From Prochloraceae cyanobacterium (GTDB lineage: Bacteria > Cyanobacteriota > Cyanobacteriia > Cyanobacteriales > JASJDA01): DNA of 56,421 nt. A program made the translations under genes and the position numbers. Positions 32,209-40,436 of this stretch are shown here, piece after piece (the stretch's first letter is position 1; each line of letters begins with the position of its first letter). Below the pieces are notes generated by a model. It ran no database searches, had not been told where the DNA came from, and saw only the letters and a list, made by a program, of their open reading frames with translations. Where the stretch lies: NCBI GenBank assembly GCA_030065755.1, contig JASJDA010000005.1, positions 1 through 56,421 on the forward strand, written 5' to 3'.

Positions 32209-33756
32209 ATGTTTTTCGATCGCACCTAAAGCAGCGTTTTCTATTTCTGTAATTGTGGGAGTCGAACGAGATGAAATACCTTTAAGAAAATCTCTTAGAG
32301 GTTGCTCATCTGGCATGTGTTCCAATACAATCCACAAAGCTCTCAATCGGTGCATTAGATCAAGAGCTTCTTTCTTTTGCTGCTCGCTAAGCTTAATCGG
32401 ATTCAATTCGATTTTGTACATCCCTTTAAGCTCTTGTTGGTAGATTAAAACATCGCAATTAAATTCTCTAGAGTCGCTACAACTAATAACAACCCCCCAT
32501 TGACCGAAATAAGCTTTATCCGTCCCCGTAACAATCCTTACTACATCACCAACTTGTATTTGGTTCAGTCTGTTTTTTACTTCTAAGTTGTAACGCTCGG
32601 TAAACTCGATCGCCGCTTTAATATCTTCGTTGATGAGAATATTCTCTAATTCTTGATAGGTTGGATCGTTTTTATCTAGCTTGCCCATGATTTTCTCGAT
32701 TTTCTTGAATTTCTTTACTTTATTATGTGCTGCGTTGGTGGACTTTTTATTTAGGGTTGTCCTTAGATCTTCGGAAACGCCATAGTATCCTCGCTCAATG
32801 AGCTCGTCAAATTTATCAACTACTTTGTCGGCTTTGTCATATGTATCGCGCTTCATACCTACTTTTTGAGCAACTAGATCTCTTACTTGAGGATTTCGTT
32901 TTGCCGTCACTTGAGCTGAATTCAGCTCAAGCGATGGCATATTGCCGTCATCAATAGAACTACTTTGTCTCAGTCTGGCTTTTATAGTCTCGATTTCTTT
33001 GTAAAGCCGACCTTCTCGTACTTTTTCTTCGGTAGTTTTTTGACGAGTTTCATTGTCTCTCAAAAATGCCTGTTTTTCCTCAAGCTCACTTTTATAATGC
33101 CGAACAATTACCTCAACTTTTGACCATGTAAGCTTTTGGGCGCACTTAAGTCGAGTGTTGCCGCCTATGACTATGCCATAAGGATTAATTATCAAAGGTT
33201 CTATATGTTGGCTTTCTTTAATTTTAGGAAATAGATAAGCAAAGTTATTGCCCGTATAAATCTTGCCGTTTAATGGATATTCTTTTAAATCCGCTACTTT
33301 TGCAAGAGTTGTATTTCCTTCTTGAAAAGTCGAGATCGGTGTTCTCTCATTAGAACAGGTGTTCTCTTTGAGGTCATTTTCAGAACTACTAAGAGTCTTG
33401 TCAGAGTTGTTGTTGTCAGAGGGAAGAAGCAAGAGGGGAGAATTGGTATTATTTGCTTTTTCTTTTGCAATTAAGTTTTTATCTTGTTCTTCTGTTTCTT
33501 CGAGCTTCTTCCTTCTGCCTTTACAAAGTTGCCACTTATCAAAGCGATCGCGGAAAGCAATCCCTTCTTTTTCGAGCTTGAAAAGTATATTGTTAGCGAT
33601 CGTCACGCCACCATGAAGTTGTGTATCCGCAGCTATTTCGTAAGAGGAGATAAAATCTTGAGATTTTCTCAAGTAATCCAAAATTTGAATTTCTCCCTCG
33701 TGGAACTGTTTTTTTACTTCGACTAGGGTGTGTTTTGTATTTTCGGTTATCTGCAT
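32179..33756 (-). CDS. ParB/sulfiredoxin-like protein with winged helix and KOW domain
   Basis: A 525-residue protein. Residues 10-75 look like a winged helix (FHEGEIQILDYLRKSQDFIS, IANNILFKLEKEGIAFRDR). A Ser/Asn-rich linker leads to a ParB-type N-terminal nuclease-like domain (IEPLIINPYGIVIGGNTRLK, CAQKLTWSKVEVIVRHY; the usual G-x-x-R is GGNTR). A basic helical region follows (VREGRLYKEIETIKARLRQS), and a C-terminal KOW-like domain (IQVGDVVRIVTGTDKAYFGQ, WGVVISC). Such ParB-like proteins act as DNA-binding CTPases or regulators of mobile elements. It heads the leftward replication block. Confidence 0.8.
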   Translation of the reverse strand: MQITENTKHTLVEVKKQFHEGEIQILDYLRKSQDFISSYEIAADTQLHGGVTIANNILFKLEKEGIAFRDRFDKWQLCKGRRKKLEETEEQDKNLIAKEKANNTNSPLLLLPSDNNNSDKTLSSSENDLKENTCSNERTPISTFQEGNTTLAKVADLKEYPLNGKIYTGNNFAYLFPKIKESQHIEPLIINPYGIVIGGNTRLKCAQKLTWSKVEVIVRHYKSELEEKQAFLRDNETRQKTTEEKVREGRLYKEIETIKARLRQSSSIDDGNMPSLELNSAQVTAKRNPQVRDLVAQKVGMKRDTYDKADKVVDKFDELIERGYYGVSEDLRTTLNKKSTNAAHNKVKKFKKIEKIMGKLDKNDPTYQELENILINEDIKAAIEFTERYNLEVKNRLNQIQVGDVVRIVTGTDKAYFGQWGVVISCSDSREFNCDVLIYQQELKGMYKIELNPIKLSEQQKKEALDLMHRLRALWIVLEHMPDEQPLRDFLKGISSRSTPTITEIENAALGAIEKHLINKTFDRS

Positions 33757-33802
33757 AGTTATAATAAAAGTTCGTGATTTTGTTGGACGCGAAGCATCGC
33801 GT

Positions 33803-34378
33803 CTATTTATTCAAAGGAAGATTTTCAATTGTTTTTTTGCAAGACGCTTCAGAATACTGTGAGAGCCAGTAAGCGCCAGACATAAAAGAAATGCCGCTAT
33901 CGCTAGCTACCCTTTCAGCTTCCTTGCTATCGCATACAAATAAAATCTCTTCAGAGTAATGGCGACGGATAAATTTGATTAAGCCAGATTCCTTAAAGTG
34001 GTTGTATTCGGGTAATTCTATGTGCGCTTCGGTAAATCCGTTAAAGCAATATCTGGAGTAAGTTTGTTCGAGCGGCTCGTCTATTCTGCTATATAAATAG
34101 ATCTCAGTTTCTAGATCGTCAGCTATTAAATAACATCCAGAAATGGCAGGAAACATATTAAGGAAATAGCTACACATATATTTAGCTTGATTTATGTCGA
34201 GCATCGAGCTTTTGGGCAGTCGCTCGTAATCGACGAGGGTATAGATTTTCCATTTCTCCTCTTGTGCAGCTTTCTCGGTAGCTGGCAAACAACCCTTAAT
34301 TACTTGCTGGTCTTGGGGATAGCAATATCTTTGATTGAAAGGTTTTCGTAATGTTTCCGAGTCGATGAGTAGGATCAT
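33803..34378 (-). CDS. Hypothetical protein
   Basis: A 191-residue protein (MILLIDSETLRKPFNQRYCY...). A Rossmann-like alternation is suggested by KWKIYTLVDYERLPKSSMLD, FPAISGCYLIADDLETEIYL and EEILFVCDSKEAERVASDSG, with an acidic DSET motif at the N-terminus. No family is recognised. It lies between the ParB-type gene and the XRE regulator, in the early leftward region. Confidence 0.6.
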   Translation of the reverse strand: MILLIDSETLRKPFNQRYCYPQDQQVIKGCLPATEKAAQEEKWKIYTLVDYERLPKSSMLDINQAKYMCSYFLNMFPAISGCYLIADDLETEIYLYSRIDEPLEQTYSRYCFNGFTEAHIELPEYNHFKESGLIKFIRRHYSEEILFVCDSKEAERVASDSGISFMSGAYWLSQYSEASCKKTIENLPLNK

Positions 34379-34480
34379 TGTAAGATCTTAATTGTTGAGT
34401 GTATTTTTGCTTTTCTGACCATTTATTAGTATGCATGTATTGGAAATATATCTCCAATTAATAAACTAAATACTAACGGA

Positions 34481-34696
34481 TTAAAGATGTTTTTTCAAAT
34501 GTTTAATATTTCTTAATCTTTGAAGACCTTCCATTAATTCCGAATCCGACATTTTCAATTTAAATGCAATGTCAGCGAAGGTACTGACACTGGGGTCTCT
34601 TTTTTCATTGATGTAACGTGACCAAGTAGATTTATTAAGACCAGTTTGTTTCGCCAATTCTGATAGGTTCAAAGATACAAATTCTTCAACATTCAT
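34481..34696 (-). CDS. XRE-family repressor-like protein
   Basis: ATG 34696 (MNVEEFVSLNLSELAKQTGL) gives 71 residues; the frame is open to 34729. The HTH is LSELAKQTGLNKSTWSRYIN, followed by VSTFADIAFKLKMSDSELME, standard for Cro/CI-type XRE proteins. It is divergent from another XRE gene at 34941 across 34730-34940, which contains three similar operators. This arrangement is the classic immunity switch of a temperate phage or phage-plasmid. Confidence 0.8.
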   Translation of the reverse strand: MNVEEFVSLNLSELAKQTGLNKSTWSRYINEKRDPSVSTFADIAFKLKMSDSELMEGLQRLRNIKHLKKHL

Positions 34697-34817
34697 TTTT
34701 TTCGTTTTGTTTATTGCCAAAGTTGCCAAAGTTGCCAGACTAGATTATGATTAGAGAAAAGTTAGAGTTAAACCATTACATGGCTTTTAAACCTATGTAG
34801 GTATGTTTAAGCTGTAA

Positions 34818-34929
34818 AAGTATTGAAAAATACTTTTTGACGCTTGATTAAAATTAGTAAAGCGCAAGTATTTGAAAATACTTGTTTAGCAACAGTAAAT
34901 TGCTAGTCTTAAAGTATTGACAAATAAAC
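34818..34929. promoter_or_regulatory. Three operator-like palindromes between divergent XRE genes
   Basis: AAGTATTGAAAAATACTT (34818-34835), CAAGTATTTGAAAATACTTG (34865-34884) and AAGTATTGACAAATA (34912-34926) share the consensus AAGTATT-n3/4-AATACTT. The third contains TTGACA and lies 12-15 bases before the rightward XRE start. Spacing between the centres is about 48 bases. They probably bind the two flanking regulators and set the lysogenic/lytic or copy-control choice. Confidence 0.75.
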
Positions 34930-34940
34930 ATTATTAAGAT

Positions 34941-35162
34941 ATGGACTCAGGGCAAATCCTAAGAGTTGTACTGAAAGAACATAAAATTTCTGTCAGAAAA
35001 ATTGCTCGAACTACTGGAATAGATCTGCACTATTTTTACAAATATATTTCGTCAAATCCACAAACTAGAGTTGTTATGAGTGCCGATCGACTTCAAGAGA
35101 TAGTGCGCGCTTTACCAGATCCAGCTCAGAAAGATTTTTTCAAGTCGTTTGTTTCTGATTAA
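34941..35162 (+). CDS. XRE-family regulator, Cro-like
   Basis: A 73-residue protein (MDSGQILRVVLKEHKISVRK...). The HTH is ISVRKIARTTGIDLHYFYKY, followed by SADRLQEIVRALPDPAQKDF. It faces away from the other XRE gene with three shared palindromic operators between them. The intrinsic ATG is 12 bases after the third operator. Downstream lies the 53-bp palindromic repeat array. Confidence 0.78.
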   Translation: MDSGQILRVVLKEHKISVRKIARTTGIDLHYFYKYISSNPQTRVVMSADRLQEIVRALPDPAQKDFFKSFVSD

Positions 35163-35327
35163 AGTTATATTTCTCAGGTCGTACTCCTCCACACTGCGAT
35201 CGTCCATACATATAAGTAATTTTGCCATAATTCTGCGTCCTTGTTGATTTTTTTGTTTGGATTGGCGTACTTGGCAAAATAATAAGCAACTTTTTGCAAA
35301 TTTGTCCACTGCGCAGAGTGGAATTTC

Positions 35328-35548
35328 GATCGCACACATATTGAAGGGGATCTTAAATGTGTGCGATAGTTTGCGATTGAGATCGCACACATGTTGAAGG
35401 GGATCTTAAATGTGTGCGATAGTTTGCGATTGAGATCGCACACATGTTTAAGCAGACCTTAAATGTGTGCGATAAATGTTGAAGGGGATCTTAAATATGT
35501 GCGATTGAGATCGCACACATGTTGAAGTAGACCTTAAATGTGTGCGAT
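35328..35548. repeat. Array of 40-bp palindromic repeats, 53-bp period (iteron or centromere-like)
   Basis: Four full units (35328-35367, 35381-35420, 35434-35473, 35509-35548) and one half unit (35474-35505). Each unit is flanked by inverted arms ATCGCACACAT and ATGTGTGCGAT around a centre such as GTTGAAGGGGATCTTAA. The first three units have a strict 53-bp period. Such spaced palindromes are typical of protein-binding arrays for replication initiation or partition, here between the immunity region and a vMAP-AAA gene. No gene occupies 35163-35570. Confidence 0.85.
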
Positions 35549-35618
35549 TTGTTATATATAATAAAAGTTATTGATAGTTTATATTCTTTTAAAAAATAGC
35601 AAGTTTATTAAAGTTATT

Positions 35619-36737
35619 ATGGTAGATTATTTTATAAAAATAGTTGAGCAAAAAACAGGAGAGGAATTAAGCCGTTTGCAAATAGCTGTCTTGAAAGGTG
35701 CTTATGAGAATAAGAGCTACAAGCAAATTGCGAATTTAAATGGTTATGGTGCGGATCATATTAGGCACGTAGGTAGTGATTTGTGCGAATTACTATCTAA
35801 TTGTTTTGGTAGAGCTGTAAACAAAAAAAATCTCAAATCAATCATTAAGATAGCTGAAAAAGATTTATTTTTAAAAAAGCAAAATATGCCTGAATTAGAA
35901 ATACCAACAGGAATTGTTGAAATTAATTCTAGATTTTATATCGAACGTAAAGAAATAGAATTACTTTGTTTAAAAACTCTTAGTAAAAAAGGAGGACTTG
36001 TTAAAATTAAAGCTCCGCCAAAAATGGGCAAATCTTCTTTAATGATGCGAATCATAAGACTGGCAACAAATTGCCAAAATATTTATTTAAATTTAGAATT
36101 AGCCGATGGAGATACTTTATCTAATTTAAATCGACTTTTAAGATGGTTTTCGTCGAGCGTCAGCCGCCATTTAAAATTACCATCAAAAATTGACGAATAT
36201 TGGGATAACGATTATGGTAGTAAATCTAGTTGCGATGATTATTTTGAGGAATATTTGTTAGCTAAGGACGATCGTCCTTTAATTTTAGCTATCGATAAAT
36301 TAGATGTTTTGTTTGAAAAGCCAGTAATTGCCAACGAATTTTTAAGCTTATTAAGAGCTTGGCACGAAAAAAGCAAAATAGATTCTAAATGGAATAAATT
36401 TCGTTTAATTTTAGCCTACGAACCAAACCCATTATCTTTAGAGAATAATAACTCACCTCTTAGTGTAGGGGAAACAATTTCTGAGTTAGAATTTTCGGCA
36501 AATTCAGTTTTTAATTTAACTAACAAGCACGGGCTTGATTGGTCAAAAGCTGAAGTAGAGTTATTGATGAATAAAATTGGCGGTCATCCTTATTTAGTTA
36601 GGCAAGCACTTTACGACATTGCTACCAAAAAAATAAATTTGAATGAGTTTTTAGAATTAGATTTAAAAACTAAAGAACCTTACAAAAAATGTTTAATGTT
36701 CGACTCGACCCAAGAAAGATTAAATACTTTTTCATAA
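35619..36737 (+). CDS. vMAP-AAA_35 ATPase, apparently truncated at the C-terminus
   Basis: ATG 35619 gives MVDYFIKIVEQKTGEELSRL; an earlier TTG is less likely. Residues 10-75 match the vMAP HTH (LQIAVLKGAYENKSYKQIAN, HIRHVGSDLCELLSNCFGRA). Then an AAA_35 STAND-like ATPase: Walker A APPKMGKSSLM, Walker B-like LILAIDKLDVL and the C-terminal HPYLVRQALYDIATKK. Family members continue into an H-L-R-R-H-L-type helix; here the end (KKCLMFDSTQERLNTFS) is antisense read-through of the neighbour, and the two genes overlap by 58 bases. So it is probably truncated. Likely a conflict- or signalling-type NTPase. Confidence 0.75.
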   Translation: MVDYFIKIVEQKTGEELSRLQIAVLKGAYENKSYKQIANLNGYGADHIRHVGSDLCELLSNCFGRAVNKKNLKSIIKIAEKDLFLKKQNMPELEIPTGIVEINSRFYIERKEIELLCLKTLSKKGGLVKIKAPPKMGKSSLMMRIIRLATNCQNIYLNLELADGDTLSNLNRLLRWFSSSVSRHLKLPSKIDEYWDNDYGSKSSCDDYFEEYLLAKDDRPLILAIDKLDVLFEKPVIANEFLSLLRAWHEKSKIDSKWNKFRLILAYEPNPLSLENNNSPLSVGETISELEFSANSVFNLTNKHGLDWSKAEVELLMNKIGGHPYLVRQALYDIATKKINLNEFLELDLKTKEPYKKCLMFDSTQERLNTFS

Positions 36738-39166
36738 ATGAGATTGTAAATTTTAAATTTACCAGATTCTTGTCGCACTATTCCAGATAAAAATAGTTCT
36801 AAATCTTCCCATTTATTTGTAGCTTGAATTTCTCCTATCTGAAGTATTTTTCGATAATTTTGCAAAACAAGTAGAGGATTGTGTTTGTTTTTAATAAATT
36901 TATCTCTAATAATTTTTAAATGTTCTGGTTCATCTTGAAATTCCCAATTATTTATAATTTTTTCAGTTATTAACTTTTCCATAAATAATTTTTCTTGTCC
37001 TTGCTTAATTTGAGCGGAATAAGATTTAATTAACTGACATATTTTTTGAGTTAAAAAAGGCTGCCCATTTGTCCATTTCAGTATTTCTTTAATTATTATA
37101 TGGGGAGATTCACAATTATTTTGCAATCCATTAATTAAATAACTTTGCTGTATTTCTTGAAGTTTAAATCCTGATAAGGGAATGCCAACGCCAATATTAA
37201 AAGGTGCGCTTTCAGGATTTTGAATTAAATAATGAGGAGTAGTGCGACCAATCAATACTATAGTTAAACGAGAATAGGAATTATTGTAAGCTCGCTTATT
37301 ATAAAGACTTCGCCAAAAACCAAAAAAGGAATCGACGGAAAATTTAAGGTCGAGAACTGTATCTATTTCGTCAATAAAAATAATTAGGTTTTGTTTAATT
37401 TGTTTGAAAACAATTTCTTCAATAAATATTGCTAATTTATTAAATGAAGGAACCTCGTTGAGATTTTTTTTCCAAAGACGATAATCTTTCCTGGATATAT
37501 TTAATTTTTTAACTAAATTAAATATAATACTGTTATAAAATTGCTCTTCGGTAAAATCAGAACTAAGTATCTCTGTTAAATCTAAAATGGGACATATTAA
37601 GCCTTCTTCGCTAAGTTTATTAGCAATTTTGACTACTAAGCTAGATTTGCCCATTTGCCTAGCATTAAAGATGTAGCAAAATTGTTTTTGTTTAAGTGCT
37701 TTGTAAAGTAATCGATCGGCTTGTCTTACTACATAAGTAGGAGACTCTAGAGGTAATGTTCCACCAATTTGATATTGATAATCTTCTAATTCAGCGTTTT
37801 TAAGTAATTGATTTTCAAATACTAGTTTTTCTAAATTGCGGTTAGTTTTTTCTAGATCGTTAAATGACTTTTGTAATTGACTAGCCATACTATTAAAAGA
37901 GCTGGCTAATTGTCCTAATTCATCTTTACGCTCGATTTCTATTTTTTGACTCCAGTTGCCCTGAGCTAAAGATTTAGCGGCTGAATTAACCTTTAATATT
38001 GGTCGAGTAATCCATTGAGTTGTCAAAATGCCAATTATAATTGATACTATTAAAGCTATTATGCACAAGACAATTGTGTTGCGAGTATTTACATAAATTT
38101 GCTCCATAAAATCTGATTCAGGAACTACAACTACTATAAGCCAATCTAACCCATATTTATCTTTAAATGGCGCTACTTGAACCAAATATTGATTTCGCTC
38201 GAATCTAAAAGAAAATGTTTGCTTTTCAACTATTTGAAAAAGATTATTGTTAAATTTATCTAATAAAAATTGTCCCGTTGTCCTAGTTAATAAATTCCGG
38301 CTTTTGTTTAGAGCAAAATCGTCTTTTTCTTTTCTTTGTTGCTGAGTTAATTTTTCTTGTTTTGTTGAACTGGCAATTATAAAACCCGACCTTTCAACAA
38401 CAAAAACTTGTCCAGTCTTACCTACTTTTATTTGGTGCAAAAAATTGGTAAAATTATTAAAATATATAGAGATTCCTAAAACTCCTTCAATTTGATTATT
38501 TTTATTATAAATTGGATAAACATTATTAATAGATTTAAGATTAGTAGTAAAAGAGGTAGAAATCTCCGACCAAGTTGGCTTTTTTTTAATTACTGCTGTT
38601 TTATACCAGCTTCTAGTTGTCGAATCATATTTGTTAGGGTTGACCAGAATTAAATCTCCTTTATTTCCATTACTTAAAGCTTTGTAATTTTTTTCTTGAA
38701 AATTAGTAGATTTATTAGTTATTGTAATCCCTATAGAACCGTTTTTAAAAAAATGTTTGACTTTTTCAAATTTACCAATATGATTTAAACGCCTAACCCC
38801 ATAAAATTCCCCAGATTTATTACCCCAATAAATAAAACTTATATCGGGAAAATGTCTAATTTGTTTATTGAAGTGTTTAATAAGAGACTGATAATTGTTT
38901 ATATCAATCTCTCCTAACTGAATTGCCTCAGCATTAGTTTTATTGAGCAAAGAAACTAAAGAAGTATAATTAGTTAGTTTTTCTTCAACTCTTAAGCTTA
39001 TTTCGCTTAATAACTGAGTAGATATGTTATTAACCGCTTTTTGTCCACTTCTTAAAGACAAATATCCTACAGTTCCTACAATTACAAAAATTTGCAAACA
39101 AAAAGGAACTGTTAAAATAAGTTTTAAATTGGCAGGAAAAATTTTTTGTAAAAAATTTTGCTTCAT
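36680..39166 (-). CDS. Membrane sensor ATPase: Cache-HAMP-AAA_35 fusion
   Basis: An 828-residue protein. TM1 is residues about 15-35 (LILTVPFCLQIFVIVGTVGY). A double-Cache-like extracellular domain follows (SFIYWGNKSGEFYGVRR, SWYKTAVIKKKPTWSEISTS, YPIYNKNNQIEGVLGISIYF). TM2 is about 365-385 (CIIALIVSIIIGILTTQWIT), then HAMP (RPILKVNSAAKSLAQGNWSQ, DELGQLASSFNSMASQLQKS). Finally an AAA_35 STAND domain: TYVVRQADRLLYKALKQKQF, Walker A NARQMGKSSLV, Walker B LIIFIDEIDTVL. In most sensors this HAMP would lead to a kinase or cyclase; here it leads to an NTPase. Its 5' end is linked to the methyltransferase, which lies upstream and overlaps by 4 bases. Confidence 0.85.
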   Translation of the reverse strand: MKQNFLQKIFPANLKLILTVPFCLQIFVIVGTVGYLSLRSGQKAVNNISTQLLSEISLRVEEKLTNYTSLVSLLNKTNAEAIQLGEIDINNYQSLIKHFNKQIRHFPDISFIYWGNKSGEFYGVRRLNHIGKFEKVKHFFKNGSIGITITNKSTNFQEKNYKALSNGNKGDLILVNPNKYDSTTRSWYKTAVIKKKPTWSEISTSFTTNLKSINNVYPIYNKNNQIEGVLGISIYFNNFTNFLHQIKVGKTGQVFVVERSGFIIASSTKQEKLTQQQRKEKDDFALNKSRNLLTRTTGQFLLDKFNNNLFQIVEKQTFSFRFERNQYLVQVAPFKDKYGLDWLIVVVVPESDFMEQIYVNTRNTIVLCIIALIVSIIIGILTTQWITRPILKVNSAAKSLAQGNWSQKIEIERKDELGQLASSFNSMASQLQKSFNDLEKTNRNLEKLVFENQLLKNAELEDYQYQIGGTLPLESPTYVVRQADRLLYKALKQKQFCYIFNARQMGKSSLVVKIANKLSEEGLICPILDLTEILSSDFTEEQFYNSIIFNLVKKLNISRKDYRLWKKNLNEVPSFNKLAIFIEEIVFKQIKQNLIIFIDEIDTVLDLKFSVDSFFGFWRSLYNKRAYNNSYSRLTIVLIGRTTPHYLIQNPESAPFNIGVGIPLSGFKLQEIQQSYLINGLQNNCESPHIIIKEILKWTNGQPFLTQKICQLIKSYSAQIKQGQEKLFMEKLITEKIINNWEFQDEPEHLKIIRDKFIKNKHNPLLVLQNYRKILQIGEIQATNKWEDLELFLSGIVRQESGKFKIYNLIYEKVFNLSWVESNIKHFL

Positions 39167-39921
39167 TTTTTAGCTATAATAAAAATTAAGCGCTCGGGAA
39201 AATTTAAAACACTTAAATTATAATAATTTTGTTTGATTTCCTTAATTCCTGTTTGAATTTCTGATGGTGTAAAACCAGAAAGAAAAGACATATAACGATT
39301 TTGAACCATTTCAATAAAACTAGATTTATCTAAAGAAATAGGCTGCTCAATTTTGACTAGCTCGGTTTGAAAACCTAGGTTATTTAAAATATTAATTATA
39401 TAATCATAGTGCGGTTGTAATTCTTGATATCTCTTCAATGCAGCTTTGAAAAGAGGATGCTCTACAGTAGGAGGATGCATTACTATTAAAAGAATTCCCT
39501 CATTAGTTAATCTATCAAATAGATTGGATAAAAATTTTTGTTTGTCATCAATATGATGAATCATTCCTTTGACTAAAATTTTGTCATATGTGCCAGATGA
39601 GGCGGCAAATTCAACTACATCCATCACTATGGCTTTATGCTTGCCTGACGTCGAAATTTCTTTAAGCATTTCTTCAGACAGATCTACACAAGTAACGGGT
39701 AAGGTGAAATTAATTTGATTATCTATAGTCTTAACAATTAAACCTGTGCCACATCCTAAATCTACAAAACGATCTGTAGGCTTTAATTGTAAATGTGACG
39801 CTATTTTAGGAGAGATTAACCTATCAATAGTATCCCAAAAAGAGTTATAGTTTTTAGCAATTTTTTGATAATGATTTTGAATACTTTCTCTTTGTTGATA
39901 AAAAGATTGACTCTTATTCAT
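39163..39921 (-). CDS. Class I SAM-dependent methyltransferase
   Basis: A 252-residue protein. Motif I is DRFVDLGCGTGLIVKTI, motif II VTCVDLSEEMLKEI, then KAIVMDVVEFAASSGTYDKI, LVKGMIHHIDDKQKFL and EGILLIVMHPPTVEHP, as in UbiE/COQ5- or arsenite-type methyltransferases. The substrate is unknown. Its stop overlaps the start of the Cache-HAMP-AAA gene by 4 bases (ATGA type), so the two are one operon; it could modify a partner or a signal molecule sensed by the neighbour. Confidence 0.88.
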   Translation of the reverse strand: MNKSQSFYQQRESIQNHYQKIAKNYNSFWDTIDRLISPKIASHLQLKPTDRFVDLGCGTGLIVKTIDNQINFTLPVTCVDLSEEMLKEISTSGKHKAIVMDVVEFAASSGTYDKILVKGMIHHIDDKQKFLSNLFDRLTNEGILLIVMHPPTVEHPLFKAALKRYQELQPHYDYIINILNNLGFQTELVKIEQPISLDKSSFIEMVQNRYMSFLSGFTPSEIQTGIKEIKQNYYNLSVLNFPERLIFIIAKK

Positions 39922-39989
39922 GATCTCAGTTTATTGTTGGCGTTGATTTTTCTTTTTAACGATTATATAAGAAACTTGAGGAAAATTAA

Positions 39990-40351
39990 TGTCGGTTCGG
40001 GCATAAGATGAAAATGGTTTGACGAGAGAATAAGGGTTTTAGCTTGTTTTTCGGGCATAAAGTGAAATTGTCCGCTCGCAGATTCGGGCATAAAGTGAAA
40101 TTTTCTGAACTTTTTCGGTCATAAGACGAAATTTTCTGACCGTTCGAGGCAAATAGAGGCCAAAGCTTGTAATGTTCGCGTTTGAAGCTCTTATGGCGTA
40201 CTGCAACTTGTATTATTTTTTTCAATTGAATAAACGAGCGCTCCATATTGAGTAGTGTTTTTAAATGTATTATTTAATTTTTAACTTTCAACTTATGCCC
40301 GAAAAACTTTCAACTTATGGTCGAAAATTTCACTTTATGCGCGAACCGACA
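39990..40351. mobile_element. Mini-transposon with Tn7-like ends
   Basis: The element starts TGTCGGTTCGGGCATAA and ends TTATGCGCGAACCGACA. Left-oriented 20-bp binding-site-like repeats (TTCGGGCATAAAGTGAAATT) lie at 39996-40015, 40050-40069, 40083-40102 and 40114-40133. Inverted copies lie at 40284-40303, 40306-40325 and 40326-40345. One end has spaced sites, the other has almost contiguous sites, as in Tn7-like ends, with TGT/ACA termini. Only about 150 bases lie between, no transposase; a second CGAACCGACA follows at 40357-40366. No target duplication is clear. Confidence 0.7.
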
Positions 40352-40436
40352 ATGTGCGAACCGACAGGATTGCTTTTTGGGGCGAAAGAGCGGATAATTT
40401 CTGTTATACGAAGTATACTACGACCAAGCATTGGTA

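Noticed and set aside
35328-35548. CRISPR-like array
   Set aside because: Units are long palindromes with near-identical spacers and a fixed 53-bp period; no unique spacers and no cas genes.
39986-40246. Minus-strand open frame with repeated FTLCP units
   Set aside because: The repeats are the 20-bp sites of the mini-transposon read as codons. The first 35 residues might be a real remnant but cannot be supported.
40380-40430. loxP-like site (TATACGAAGTATA before the integrase)
   Set aside because: It shares only part of a lox arm, has no second arm or spacer and the neighbour is not Cre; kept only as a possible binding palindrome.
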